Shown: one piece after another, positions 21,528-43,639 of the stretch
Layout of the letters: each line of letters opens with the position of its first letter
Numbering within the stretch: position 1 is the stretch's first letter
NCBI GenBank assembly: GCA_965112735.1
Contig: OZ218956.1
Coordinates: 3,472,001 to 3,536,000 of the forward strand
Length of the DNA: 64,000 bases
Reading direction: 5' to 3'
Origin: Phaeosaccion multiseriatum
Lineage: Eukaryota; Ochrophyta, other classes
The notes under the pieces: generated by a model
Databases searched by the model: none
What the model was told of the DNA's origin: nothing
What the model saw: only the letters and a program-made list of their open reading frames with translations
Translations under genes and position numbers: made by a program

Positions 21528-22956
21528 CTACAGCAGCACGGGAAGAATAGGAGGAGGTGAGGAAGGGTGGAGGGAGGGGGTTGAGAGAAGTTATTCCAGT
21601 GGGAGAGGAAGGGAGGGACAAGGCAGGGGGGCGTTTCGACGCGGCTGGGACGCTTCCCTTGCTTGACTCTTGCTCCGTCGCGAGGCACAAGGCGAGGGCT
21701 GCGGTTTCTGAGTCGAGAAGGGCGCGACGGGGAGGAGAGGAGAGCGGAGGAGGGAAGAGAAGGGCAATGAGGTAGAGATTGAGCCTCACGGGGACTCACC
21801 CATGGAGGTAGGGAGGGATGGGGGGGGAGGTGGGGAGGCGGACAGGCGACGGTCCCTCTTGGTCCCTCTTGGTCCCTTTTAGAGAGTGGGTTAGGAGAAG
21901 AAGGAGAGAGGGGCTCGCACGCCCACACGCGAGCTCGTTGTCTGTGTAGATTACGATCGTAGGGTAAGTGTGGGTGAGAGGGAGGAAGGAAGAGAGGGTA
22001 AGTGTGGGTGAGAGGGAGGAAGGGCGAGGTGGTATGGGGAGGAACGAGAGGTCAAGGAGGAGGAGACAGGGGGGAGGGCGGGTGGTTGGAGGCTGGTGCG
22101 AGCGCTGCTGAGAGGAACGGGGTTGAGGGTGCAGCGGCACTTACCGGCCGAGTTGGGAGAGGGTTGGAGGGGGTAAAAGGTGCAAGGTAGGTGCAGGTGG
22201 TGTCGTGTAGTGAGGTGACCATGCCCCGCGAGAGGTCTTTTGTGTCGTGCTCGCCCCAGTCTCGGTGTCACTTAGTTTGTCAGTCAGTTTGTCTGTGTCT
22301 GTGCACCTGTCAGTCAGGCATGAACCGGGGGATGGAGTGGGGCGCAAGACGTACAGGCCAGCGTGGCAAGTACAACAGTGATGGAAGGGGAGTGTGTAGT
22401 TGATGGAAGGGGCAATTGTAGTGTAGTTGTTTAAAGACTACTGACTAATCCAAAACTGTTTCGCGACCAGTCTGACATTGCATTGCCCGACGGGCATACG
22501 CCTCATTCATCTCTCGCTTACAAAAGTGATGCTGCACTGTTGGTGCTTGTGGCCGACACAAGACTTCGGCATTCTTGACTGCCCTACCTGGCCGTAGGGG
22601 TGAAGCAGGCAGGCAGGCAGGCAGACAGTGCATGGTGTCATGAAGGGGGGCCACATCGAAACCAACACACGCCCACACAAACTCAAACGGTTGGTGAAGG
22701 AGAGTGAAGCCCCTGCCGTCTTCCATCCACGTTTCGTAAAGTGCCCTCGGAAGGAGACACCCTCACACGGGAGAAATTAAAGCAACCTGACCGCTGCAGG
22801 AAGGAATGGCAAGCGCTTCTCTTTTCTCTCCCCTCCTCTTTCACACGGCAACAAGGTAGAGTCGCTGCTCCATCCTTTTCAAAGGGAACTACTATTCATA
22901 GTATTAGTACCTCTTGGACAAAGGAAAGCAGTCTGTCGCTTGGTCGGGCGTGTCCT
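21528..22956. other. Low-information intergenic region
   Basis: No reliable gene apart from the possible small minus-strand exons noted for 21439-22350. A short tandem duplication (GTAAGTGTGGGTGAGAGGGAGGAAG) lies at about 21963-22020 and a TGGTCCCTCTTGG triplication near 21850-21880. Confidence 0.4.
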
Positions 22957-32526
<9,570 letters not shown>

Positions 32527-33132
32527 CGGCGAGAGCTGCGGGACAAAGACAAAGAGAGGTACACACAGAGAGAGAGAGATGGAGAAAGAGAGAGAGGGGG
32601 GGGGGCGAGAGAGAGAGGGAAGGGGAGATGGATAAGAGGGGGAGAAGAGGAAATGAGAGAGAGAGAGGGAAAGAGAGAGAGAGTGAGATTGAGAGAGAGA
32701 TAGAGAGGAAGAGAGAGAGAGGGAGAGGGAGGGGGACGGGCGGGGGTGCGGAGGGGGGAGAGGACCGTTTGAAAAGTGCCAAAAAAAACACAAATACAAG
32801 CCAGTACCTATTTCACCCAGAAGCGAAGGTGAGGAGCTGGGGCCAGGCCAGGCAGCCTTATGGTTTGCCACTCTGCAGGCGAGGTGCGAGGTGGTGAATG
32901 AAGAAGACCGATTATATGAAGAAAAAAAGAGGAACCGAGGGGAACTTTATTGACTTAGAGGAAGAGCCAAATAATAATAATATCTAGCACGACACGAAGA
33001 ATGAGAGAAATACCGCCGCCATCTGTAAATACTCCGGCTGGGCCCGCCGCGTTACAGGGGGCCCATGAGATGATTTCCAATGCCTAACGCCTAACCCTCA
33101 GGGTTTACATTCATGAGCGAGCAGCATATAGC
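32527..33132. promoter_or_regulatory. Divergent intergenic region (SMC6 / histidine kinase)
   Basis: Contains the 5' ends of both divergent genes. An AG-rich microsatellite fills 32560-32730. A short AT-rich island (ATAATAATAATAT) lies near 32969. A further 5' SMC6 exon could be here (possible exon ending near 32812). Confidence 0.4.
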
Positions 33133-36100
33133 ATGGCTCACAGGTTGTTTGCAGCTCTCACCCTTACCTTCCTGCGCTTCCGCGACCCGAGGGACGAGAG
33201 GGCCTACCTCGACTTTGCAATGCAGCGGAGGCAGTGGGGAGCCTGGGTGGCCCTCACATGGTACAACCTTTTGAACTGGACGTGGTTTTATTTCGTGCGC
33301 CCGGACCCCGTGAGAAGACAGGACCTGTACCTCAGGGTAGGTAGAGAGATGGAGTTGTCGCCTCATGCTCTTTCTTGCCAACCGAGAAAAGCAGGCAGGC
33401 TCGCTCTCTTCTTGCCCCCCTGCCTGCTCTTCCTCTTAGCCACCGCGCTGCCCCTCGATCCTGCTCTTCCTCCTCCTCCTGCTGCTGCTGCTGCTGGTGG
33501 TGGTGGTCTCTTCCCTTCGTTCGGACCTTGCGTGCCTCTCTCTCTCTCTCTCTCTCTCTCCCTCTCCCTCTCTCAGGCCCTGCCTGTGATCCTGGGATTT
33601 CTCATACTCCAAGCCCTGTACACGGGGTCCCTGCGATTGCTAGGTGGGAAGCACCTGCTCACTCGCTTCCTTGTGAGCTGGTGGGGCGTCCTGTGCTGTG
33701 CCCCGTCCTTGGGGTGGACTATTGCCTTCCACATCCAAAAGTGCACAGGCGACGCTCGCTGTGTGGACTTTACCGCCCCTAGAAGCGGAAATATCTACAT
33801 ATTTCTCGTGTTTTGCCTAGAGGTGAGCAAAGCAGGTCGGGGGGGGGTGGACTACAAGTCGGGGGTGGTGCCTTCTACCTACCTGGCTGTTCGGGTCCGA
33901 GTGTCAGCACTCCATTAATTCTGGGTCGTGTGATGCGCGCTCTGCACAAACAAACGAGCAGACAACCAACACCCCACCCGGCCTTACCCCGCCCCCATTC
34001 TTCCCCACCCCACCACACCCTGCGTACATGCATAAGGTGGACCTCCCCTACTTGGTGGTCACCGGGGCGGTCATGGAGTACTTCACAAACATTCAGTTTA
34101 TCGACTCCTCTCGGCGGTTCGGCGGGGGCGCATACACTGTCCTGGACGGTCTTATCTTCGGGTGGACAAACCTTGGACTGATGCTGATGCTCGGTATCAC
34201 TGTGAGGGTGTATTGGAGGGCCTACTTTCATGCCTACAGCGACAAGTTGCGGCGGTTGGAGGAGGCGAGGAAGCTGACGGAGAGGCGGGTTCGCACTCTG
34301 CGCTACGCCTGTCATGAGTTTCGAAACGCGCTACACTCCTTCACAGCCTCTGTGCATCACTTGCAGAGGCTGTCTTTGCCCTTCCTGCTCGACTCAAAGC
34401 AGAAGCAGTCGCCACGGAGCCTGTCTTCCTCGCCGCGGCTTGCTCTCACTGGGGCCCTCATCGCGTCACAGCAGAGACAGCAGCAGTTGGTGATACAACA
34501 GCCACAGGATCGGCAGGGCCTGTCTCCAGCCGCTGGGCCACTACCGCGGCCTCCCATCAAGACCCCGCCCGGCTCCCCTAGAGGCGGCATGTGGGGCGGA
34601 TTCTTCGATTGGGTGCGGGTGCTGGACTCGGCTTCCTCGCAGCTGCTTGACTTCGTCTCGGACTTGCTGGACACGGATGTACGGAACACTTGGAGTGGTG
34701 GAAACGGCGGCGGCGGCGGAGGAGCAGCAGCAGCAGGAGGAGGAGAAGGAGGAGCAGCAGCAGCAGGAGGAGGAGGAGGAGGAGGAGGAGGAGGAGGAGG
34801 AGAAGGAGGAGGAGGAGGAGGAGGAGGAGGAGGAGGAGGAGGAGAAGGAGGAGGAGGAGGAGGGGGAGGAGATATGTGCACGAGCAGCAGAGCCGGCGAC
34901 CCGTTTGGCGGCAGAAGCTTGGAGGGTGTGCGGGTGCTGCTGCTCAGTACCGATGACCTCGAGCGAGATATGACTCAGAGCCTGCTCCATGCACTAGAGG
35001 TTACCACCTCGGCGTTCAAGAGCAGTGCGGAGGTGCTGCAGGCTTTCCCTCGGGGACAAGGATTGGAGGCCGCTTTTGATATCGTCCTCGTGCATGTGAG
35101 CAGCAGAGGAGAGAAGCAGCGGCGAGAGCAACAACAAGAAAGAGAAGGGCGCGTACGGTCTTCTGAGCAGCAGCAGCAGCAGGCTGAGCAGGAGCAGGCG
35201 GTGGCCATTGAAGGAGAGACTGGGTTCTGTAGGCAACTGCGCAGCTGGGGAGTGAGGAGCATTCCCGTCGTGGCCGCCACTCTCAAGGCAGGGAGGAGGA
35301 GGGAGTGGGCCTTCATCACCGACGAGGCCTTCTCTGCCGTGCTGGAGAAGCCCTACTCGTTGCAGCTGCTTCAGCAGTGCATACGCAAGCAACTTGACTT
35401 GGCGAAGGGACAGGGGGCTCCAGTGGCTTTGTTGTCGGTACCTGCTCCTGCCGCATCCTCGTCTTTGTCCGCGATGGAGAGGGAGGAGGAGCTGCTGTCC
35501 TCTGGTGAGGATGATCAAATGGAGAGGGGAAGCATCGATGTGGGCTTGCAGTCATCCCCCCTTCGTGCTGTGCAGAGGAGCGATGTAGATGGGGGTGAGG
35601 GGGGTGAGTTACCGTATCAGGAGTCGCCTCTGCATGCGCCAGAGCGACAGGAGGAGAGGAAGGAGGAAGAGAGGCAGGCGAAGCAGGGGGCAGGGAGCAT
35701 ACCAGCGAAGGGGGGCGGCGTCGGCGGGAGAGGCGGCAGGGGCTGGGGAAGGCATCGTCTTGTCAGGACCGCCACAAGGATATGCGGCGTGCTGCTGGGG
35801 TTCGTATTCCCCTCCGACGAGGAAGATCGCTTCTTGGTGTGGCTTTACTTGCAATCACAAACCGTCATCTGGGTCGTGCTGGTGCTGCTCAACGCCAACG
35901 CGTGGTGGCCCTTGGTGTACCAACGGCTCTACAACGGCGGTGCGAAGTACGACTACCGAGGGAACTTCATTGAAGGGCCGGCCGTGGCCTTCGCGGCCGT
36001 GCTCTATCTCTGTGCAAGGTAGGTGGTGGTGGTGGTGGTGTGTATGTGTGTGGGTGTGCATGTGTGCATGTGTGCGTGTGTGTGTATGTATGTAAGTGTA

Positions 36101-39100
36101 ACCCCCCGCCCCGCCTTTCCCTCTTCCCCCCCCCTGTTGAACGAACACTAAACCTAACAGAATATTCCTGTCACCGACGGCGGAGGGAGAGAAGCTCGGG
36201 CGGGCCGACAAGCGTTGGCGTCTTCGCCTCTACTTCCTGCGCTGCTGGAGCTGGAGTCTCGCAAGCGCCTTTATCCTCTCGGCCTGGGGGAATCAGACGT
36301 ACTATTGCGACTACGACCAGCCCAACTCCGCCGAGTGTTTGAAGACCTCCCAGGGGCAGAGATTCATGCTCTATAGTGCCATCGGCTTGTCCATGAACAC
36401 TTCTTCGTTCCTGGCGGCGGCCGTCGCAAGGCTGTATTGGTTTCAAGACCTCTACTTCAACTCCACACGACGGAACAGCGCCCCAAACAATGTCGAGTAA
36501 GCTTTGGCTTGTAAATCCCTTCTGTCTCTCTCTCACCCTCCAGCCACTCATCCCCCCTTTCTCCGCTTCTCTCTCTTGCTCCCCTTCTCCTCTTTCTATC
36601 TGCCCCACCCATCACCCCGCCTTTGGGCTTGTTGTCTCGTCCCGTATATCCCTTTTCTCTGTGCCCTATTCCCGTATGGGGTGACTGTGCACATACTTGC
36701 GTACGTACGCGACGGCAGGCTCCGCTACGTGTACCCCACCGTGACCGAGTCTGTCCTGTCGGTAATCATCATGGTGGGGTGGGAGTGGCTGCAAAGATCA
36801 GTCTTCAGGGAGCATGAGGAGCAGCAGCGGGCCCTTCAGCTTGAAACGGCCGCCACAGAAAGGCAAGTGCGTAGTACAGCAGCGAGCGGACGATTCTGTA
36901 GCCATTTAAACTCTTAGGGATCTACAGCGGTAGACCTCTCCTCTACTCTCAACCCTTTCCCTAACCCCACACTTAACTCGTTCCCATCTCATGTGTCTAC
37001 TCGCACCCCCCCCACACCCTCAGGACGCGTGACGCCGTGCAAACAATCTGCCTCAAAGTACGCAACCCTCTCCACGCCATCACCACCGCTCTCGGAGCTC
37101 TCGCCTCCTGGGCAGAGGAGAGCAGCGGCACCGCCAGGCACACTGCCGCACTGGAGACCAATCGAGGGTCTCAAGAGACCAGTGCGGGTGCCAGTACGAT
37201 GGCCCTTGCGGAGGAGGAGAAGCGGGCCTGCGCCGAGGCGTGTGTGTGGGTGGAGCGCATTCGCATGTCTACCAAGCAACTGGTGCGTGTGTGTATGTAT
37301 GTGTGTGTGCGTGTGCTCCCCCTGTCTCTCCCTGTCTCGCCCTCCCTCCCTCCCTCCCTCCCTCAGTCGAAGGATGGACTTGACACCCTCTCCTTCCCAC
37401 CTCGCCTCCCCAATGCGCCACAACACACCCACCCAAAGGTGATGCTAAGTGTAGATGTCCTGGACGCCAAGGCCATTGAGGAAGGGAAGGTGAATCCATC
37501 GCTGTCGACTGTGTGCCTGAAAGACTTCTTCGACCGAATTGCGAGTCAGCACTGCGGCATGAACACGTCCATCACCTTTCGGTGCCACATCGCTGACGAT
37601 TTGCCCCAGACTTTGATGCTCGACGACAAGAGAGTCATGCAGGTGCGTGCGTGTGTGTGCGTGCGTGCGTGGGTGCGTGTGTGTGCAAAACGATTGGCAG
37701 GAGCAGGAGCAGAGAGTAGTAGCAGCAGCCAGTAGTTACAGCAGAAGGGCCGCAGCAGTTGGTTGTATGCTCGTATCCGTCAAGTGTGGGGTGTTGCGGT
37801 AGGCGGCATGTGCGTCTGTCTCATTTCCCTTCCCCTCCCCCCGAGTCACGTAAGACAACGTCTTGTACAGTGCACCCTCTCCGACAGTTTTCAGTGAAAT
37901 AATGTGCAAGTGGCCTTCCTCTTGTTGCTTGTTGCTTGCTTGCTTGGTTATTTGCCTCTCGTCCACCCTTCACGACACGACAAGCAGGTGTGCGCCAACG
38001 GCATCACCAACGGCGTCAAGGCCATTGCCACCAGGGAGTACCGAACCCTCGACCAAGCCTCCCACCCGGCGGCAAGGGCCGGGGGCGGGCAAGAGGGGCA
38101 AGAGGCGTCGTTGCCCTTCGATCCGAGTATCACTATCCAAGTGACGCGCGACAACAGCGGGTGGGGCGAAGGAGGTGGAGAGGCGTCTGAGGCAGGGGCA
38201 GGGGGAGGGGCAGGGGAAGGCGCCACTGCTATCGATGTTGACGCTTCAACTCACGAGCCTCCTGACAGCCGTGGAGGCCAGAGCGGCGGCAGCGGCAGGA
38301 GGAGGAGACGCAGCACCGCTCTTGGTCGTCTTGCCATTCCTCCTGCTTCTCATCCATTTTCTTCCGCTTCTTCGTCTACTTCTACTACGCCCTTCAGTCT
38401 GCGCATTAGCATCGTCGACAACGGCACTGGGTTGGAGGGTGGTGGCAAGGGCGACAAGGAGGCGGAAGGACGAGAGGGGATTCGTCGCGGCTTTAGTTTC
38501 GAAGGTGCTCGCAGATCCTTTCGGTCCCGCCGCCGCCCGGCGGACGAGTCTACCTCCATCTCCACCGGTGGCGCGGGGGGGGACTCCTCGTGGCTCCGCC
38601 GTACCTTCACGCGCACCGCTCCTGCCACCGCAAGTGTGCGTGGGAGCCCCGCTCTAGGCGGAGACCACCACACGGCGCAAGGCGAGGACCATCCTTCTTC
38701 TGACGATGATGGAAATAGGCAGAGCGCCATCACAGGCGGTGGTGGTGAGAGGGGCACAAGCGGGAGGGAGACGGGGACTGACGAGGCGACTATAAGCAGC
38801 GGGAGTGACGGGGCGCGACGGAGAAGGGCAGGGGGGGGTGGGGGTGGGGGGTCGTTTTGGTCGATTGATGGTGGCACTACGAGCAGCGGTGGCAGTGGTG
38901 GAGAGACCCCGAGCAACAGCAGGAACAACATCAACAGCAACAACAACAACGACAACGAGAGCGACTGCGAGAGCGACAGCGAAGACAAACAGCGCTTGTC
39001 CACAAGGACTGCCTCACCACGGCCCTCCGCCGTCCTCCGTAGCTCAGGCATCGGCCTGAACATCAGCGAGGCCATGTGTAGGGGTATGGGCGGGAAGCTG

Positions 39101-39888
39101 GCCCTACGGAACCGCACGGACGGGCAGAGCGGGGCGGTTTTCTCCTTTACGACGGTGGTTCAGACGGCGACTACGATACCAAGGACCATGATCACCATGA
39201 CTGAGGAGGGGGAGGAGGAGGAGGAGGAGGGGAAGAGCAAGGGCCAGCCGCAGCAGCAGCGGCACCGGGGGGGGGGAGATGGTAGTGGAGTAATAGACGA
39301 GGGGCGAATGGTGGCGGGGGGTGAGGATCGGGGGCCTTCTCTGGCGGAGCTGCGCGTGCTGTTTGTGGACGATGACCTCCTCAATCACTTCGTGGGGAAG
39401 GCCATGCTCGAGGCCGTCGGGGTGCACAAGGTGAGTTTCAGTTTGTGTATGTTTGACCCTTCAGTTGCCATCTACCGTGTGCATTTGCGCCTGTTCCTGA
39501 CAGTATTATGACGAACAATGGAGTGTTGTGTTGTGATCAGATTGTTACTAATAGTGGAGTGTTGTGATGCGCTGATGACAAGGTGACCATGCTGGAGGAC
39601 GGGAGGGAGGTGCTGCAACACTACCCGGGGCTGCTGTTGGACGAGTTGTTCGATGTGGTGCTCATGGACAATCAGATGCAGTTTAGCACCGGCAGTGAGA
39701 TTGCGAGCGAGCTAAGGAGGCGCGAGGGAGGTGTGCGCCTCCCCATCATAGCCATGACGGCGGACGAGGGCATGACACAAAGGACGGCAGCGGAGAACGG
39801 CTTCTCGGTCGTGCTGTCCAAGCCCTTTGAGGTGGAGCAGCTCCGGGACATGCTGTGCAGCCAGTGTCGCATAATCTTAGGAGCATAG
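33133..39888 (+). CDS. Membrane hybrid histidine kinase with duplicated module
   Basis: Nine exons (33133-33336, 33577-33822, 34037-36018, 36161-36496, 36719-36862, 37024-37282, 37439-37642, 37988-39430, 39583-39888) give 1707 residues in one frame. Half 1: several membrane helices (about 15-230), a DHp-type H-box CHEFRNALH with His about 243, DHp helix 2 ending LLDFVSDLLD, no ATPase domain, a poly-Gly tract (about 374-429), then a receiver-like fold (about 447-605) in which the phosphoacceptor strand reads FDIVLVHV, so His replaces Asp, although EKPYS is kept. Half 2: membrane helices again, an H-box reading LKVRNPLHAI (Leu in place of His, about 981), then an ATPase with N-box-like ANGITNG, G1 DNGTG (about 1269) and G2 GIGLNI, and an intact receiver with VDDD, MDNQM (Asp about 1635) and SKPF (Lys about 1686). 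Probably a sensor kinase; ligand unknown. The intron after 36862 has a GC donor. Confidence 0.85.
34705..34872 (+). repeat. In-frame GGA/GCA trinucleotide tract in kinase exon 3
   Basis: About 56 codons of GGA, GGC, GCA and GAA-type triplets encode a Gly-rich linker with Ala and Glu between the DHp and receiver-like parts of the first kinase half. It likely varies in length between strains. Confidence 0.9.
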
Positions 39889-40938
39889 AAAGAGAGAATG
39901 GAGTAGCCCAGATACCGCTCATATGGCTCTATCACTCTCCCGTTTACATATGGTTTTGTTGCAAGGCACTCTGAACACCAAAGAACAGGGTATATCATGG
40001 ACAGCACGGCGGCCAAGTTGACGAGAGATGGGAGGGGGGGCGGGGACGACCACGTAGACAAGCCGAAGGTCAACCATTTTTGACGGCTTTTTTTGGCGTT
40101 CTTTCGATGGCGGGAAGGAGAGAGGGAGGGGGAGAGCCAGAGCAGCCCGGTGCAATGGGCTTCATCGCCACCTCACCAGGACGGGTCTCCATGCCGGCCC
40201 AAGACATGATGGTTGGGGCCCTCCGACGAGGGCCCGAAGTCAATAAAGTTCTTCTCCATCTTCTGGTATCAACTGACGAGTCGGAAGGATACGACCTCGT
40301 CAGCCCCATGCACGCCTAGCGGCCTAGGCCTATTTGGGAAAATCGCCCGGCCTAGCGAGGGCCGTAGGCCCTCGGCCTATTTATATGCCGCCGCCCTAAG
40401 GCAGACGTCAACTAGGCGGACGGTGGGAGTGCCCAGAGTGCAAAGAGTAGTCAGTTTCATTGCATGGGATTGGAAGTGAGGAGTAGTTGGTTCGTGTTGT
40501 CTCTTTCCGCCTCGCTGGCCCTACGAGGAGTGCAGGCCTACAGGTGTGCTGCTACCCACTGGCTGGGCGGCACCACGCACGCGCCCACGGTCACTGGGAG
40601 GCTGCCTAGAGGCGGGCTAGAGGCCGCCTAGGACTGAAAAGTGAGCGGCCTAGATCGGCCGAAGGCCGAGCGGCCTAGCGGCCCAGAGCAAAACCGCTAA
40701 GCACGCATCGGGCGTGAACCTCAGACCTCAGGGCTAAGTTCCCCGGGGCGGTTAGACGTTACTTTTAGACAACCATAGATGGCACTTAAGGGTGTTCTTC
40801 CCTCTCCTTGAAATTTTGAACCTCTTCTATTCCCGTCTCCTCCCTCATCCTCCCCTTCTCTTCCTTTCGAAATCTCCTTTCCTTCCCTTGCCTCTTGCTT
40901 TCCCTTCCATTGTCCATTGAGCTTGAGTCTGAAAGATC
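39889..40938. other. Intergenic region with GGCC-rich palindromes
   Basis: No convincing gene. 40320-40700 is rich in CGGCCTAG words and contains hairpins (see separate repeat entry). The last 100 bases before 40939 are pyrimidine-rich and probably hold the promoter of the next gene. Confidence 0.5.
40316..40700. repeat. CGGCCTAG-rich palindromic repeat cluster
   Basis: Multiple copies of CGGCCTAG and AGGCC. A perfect hairpin lies at 40356-40374 (CGAGGGCC, loop GTA, GGCCCTCG) and a second near 40657-40671 (TCGGCC, loop GAA, GGCCGA). It resembles the AGGCCT-rich tract at 9330-9540. It could be a degenerate non-autonomous element or a terminator-like structure. Confidence 0.5.
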
Positions 40939-42974
40939 ATGAGCGTCACCAGGAGAGGGGCACTGCTCTTGGGAGTAGCAGTCGCAGGCGCCGTCTGTGC
41001 GAGCTCCGTCTTTGCTGAAGTCGATCCCACACTCGGGGTGGATAGGAAGATTGGGAAGGCGAGCACAGTCCAGCAGGCAGTCTGGGACGGACTGGTGGAG
41101 CAGCTGGCACAGGGAGACTGTGCTCTCAACGCCTTGGCAAGCAAAGGTTGGTGCAGTGGGGGAACAGAATCACAATCATCCTGCTGCTCCTCTGCGTTCA
41201 TTTGCAACCATGTCTCACGGCTGCTCTTCTGCCCACTTCGACCCACCTTGGTGATCCTTGTGTGCTTGCCGCTGCGGATGATGACGACGGCCCTCGATGG
41301 TTCGCTTCTCTTCTACCCGTCGCTGGACTCATCAATCTTTAGCCGCGATCACCATGCCTCACGGCGGCCTGATGAACAAGCAGGTCCGTCGCTAGGCATG
41401 GATACGTGTTGCCGATTTGCGTTCTTCATCGAAGAAAACAATGTATTCGCCATTTCCCTGTCTATGCTCACAAATCTCGTCCTTCGCGTCTGAGTGGAAC
41501 AAGGGAGCCAACACTATCTTTCTTATAAAGCCCCTCCTGGGCACGCGATGCATCGCCGTGACATACTCAGGATGCCCCACTTGCCCATTTCTGCCCCACT
41601 CATATGCCCCTCCCTCCCCACCCCCACCCCACCCCTTCCATCATGCCTCCTCTCCTCTCCTGTGCAGGAGTTTGAGGAGTATTGCAAAGAGTACCTCGCC
41701 AACCTCGCTCCCCAAGGCGCACGCACCTCCACCGATCGTATCCTCCCCTTCTCCAAGAGGTGGGGGCTGACTGTCCGTGTTGAGTGCTCACGCTCCCCCC
41801 CTTCTTCCTCCTCCTCCCTCCGTCCCTCCCTGGTGGAATGATATGATTGGCTGCCCTTTTAAAGCCGTGCGGTAGCAGTATGACCAGACTCGCTCCCCAT
41901 CTTTCGCTGGGGATCCAATCCCGTGCCCAGACTGTACATGACCACCCTACTCACGTCGTATTACTCTGATCCTGCCCTCCTCCGCTCCTCCCTTCATTCC
42001 CGTATGCCTCTACATGCGGTCCATCCTCACGCAGGTCTTTCCTGGCCGAGACGACCATCGAAGCCTCTACTGTGGACCCTCGCGGTTCCCCCCTGACCGT
42101 TACTTACCCCGCTGCCTTTGTAGTGACGCTCACCTCTGAGAAGAAGGACGCCCAGATCGGAGCCCTTAAGCTGTATGCGCAAAACACCCCCCTGCTGGAG
42201 GCTAATGGTCTGAGTGTGTCGCCGGATGGAGCGCTGGAGTCCCTGCTGGCCGAGTCGGGCATCGGAGGAGGGAAAGGAGCAGCAGCAACCGCAGGAGGAG
42301 CTGGAGGCGAGGGTACCGAAGACCTCTTTGGGTCGCTTAGTAAGGCAGCCGCCGCTCTGGGTGGGGGTGGCCTGGTGGCAGCATTGGGGGCTATGGGCGG
42401 GGGTGACGGGGAGGGGGGCGGGGAGGGCCTGGGCAAGGGGCTGGCCTCTGCTGCCAGTGCGCTGACCTCCGCAGCCACACACCTGCAATCCGCAGCGGCC
42501 GGAGAGGGAACAGACGGGCTCGGCAAGAGCCTCTCTGCGGCCTACGCTGCCTTGGGCGGGCTGGCGTCTGGTGGGGGCTTCGAGGGTATCAGCTCTATCC
42601 TGAGCAACGTGATGGAAGGAGGAAGTCTGCAGGACGCTGCCAAGGCGGCTCTGTCGGGAATGGGAGGAGGAGGAGGAGCAGGGGCAGGAGAAGGAGGAGA
42701 AAGAGGGGAAGGAGGGGCAGCAGGCGGAGGCGGGGGAGGGGGTTTTGAGGGCCTGTCTTCGGCGCTGGGGGACCTCATGGAAGGCGGCAGTCTTCAGGAT
42801 GCAGCGAAGGCCGCCATGGACAGTGGCCTTGACCTTGGCAAGCTGAGCGAGGCTGCCACGACTGCCTTTGGGAACGTGGATATGGAGAAGCTCGGCGAAG
42901 CCGCTTCTGCCTTGGGTGGGGCATTCGGCGCTGCCAACAAGGAAGGACAGGGGGGGAGGGCCACTGCTGCGTGA
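40939..42974 (+). CDS. Unrecognised secreted Gly/Ala-rich repeat protein
   Basis: Starts MSVTRRGALLLGVAVAGAV with a signal-peptide-like segment ending SSVFA. Exon 1 runs from 40939 to near 41146; a second exon begins about 41668 (EFEEYCKEYLANL) and ends near 41759; a third is 42035-42974, joined in phase (AG plus G gives Arg). Exon 1's donor phase does not match the second exon as I read it, so an extra exon or a different donor is likely. The third exon holds a beta-like segment (VTYPAAFVVTLTSEKKDAQIG), then a long Gly/Ala-rich region with two copies of a unit containing MEGGSLQDAAKAA (near 42610 and 42775), separated by a Gly/Glu stretch. No known domain seen. Could be an extracellular, lumenal or cell-wall protein; I assign no function. 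Confidence 0.6.
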
Positions 42975-43559
42975 GTGCGCGAGGTGGCGATACGCGGTGG
43001 TGGGTGCGTGCGCCGGTGCCAGCTGTTAGAAGGGCCATAGAGGTTTGGGCAGTCAGGTAGAGGAATGTGGTAGAGTAGAGGTCGTGGGTTTTTTTTATAG
43101 ACTTAGATACTACAATGGTAGGCAAGAGAATAGAGGGGGGACAGCTGGTAGGGCTTTCGGCCCAGCACTGCATCTCTATCTTGAACACATGAGCGCAAAG
43201 ATTACAACCTCCCTGTTATGGAGGTTCCTTTTGGAGACTGAATTTGAGTGTCGAGCCGCTCCCTGACTCGTTCATTTCCGGCACGCTACTAGCTATTGAT
43301 GCATGCCAACGGGCCAATAGCGCAGCTATCGGCGATAGCAAAAGAGGGAAGCAGGGGTCGAGGGAGGGGGGAAGTATCGGTGAAGTTTCAGTTTCAGTTT
43401 CAGTTTCAGCTTATTACCCCCAATCAATGGCTGGCCCGTAAGGGGCTGCCCGCTAATTGATTTACGCGTCATAGCAAGTCTACCCGGCCTTCTAGGTGTT
43501 CTCTCCATTAGGCGGTACGCCTTGGCTGCACAACTCTACATGTATTCGAAGGCTGAGAA
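42975..43559. other. Intergenic spacer between convergent genes
   Basis: 3' flanks of the Gly-rich gene and of the kinase-ARM gene. A hexanucleotide run (AGTTTC, about four copies) lies at 43384-43410. Nothing else recognisable. Confidence 0.5.
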
Positions 43560-43639
43560 CTAGAACCAGGACCTCCTACCGAGGGCCTTTACGACCTCCC
43601 GCCCGACCTCCTGTATCTCGCGGTCAGCCGAAAAGGCGC

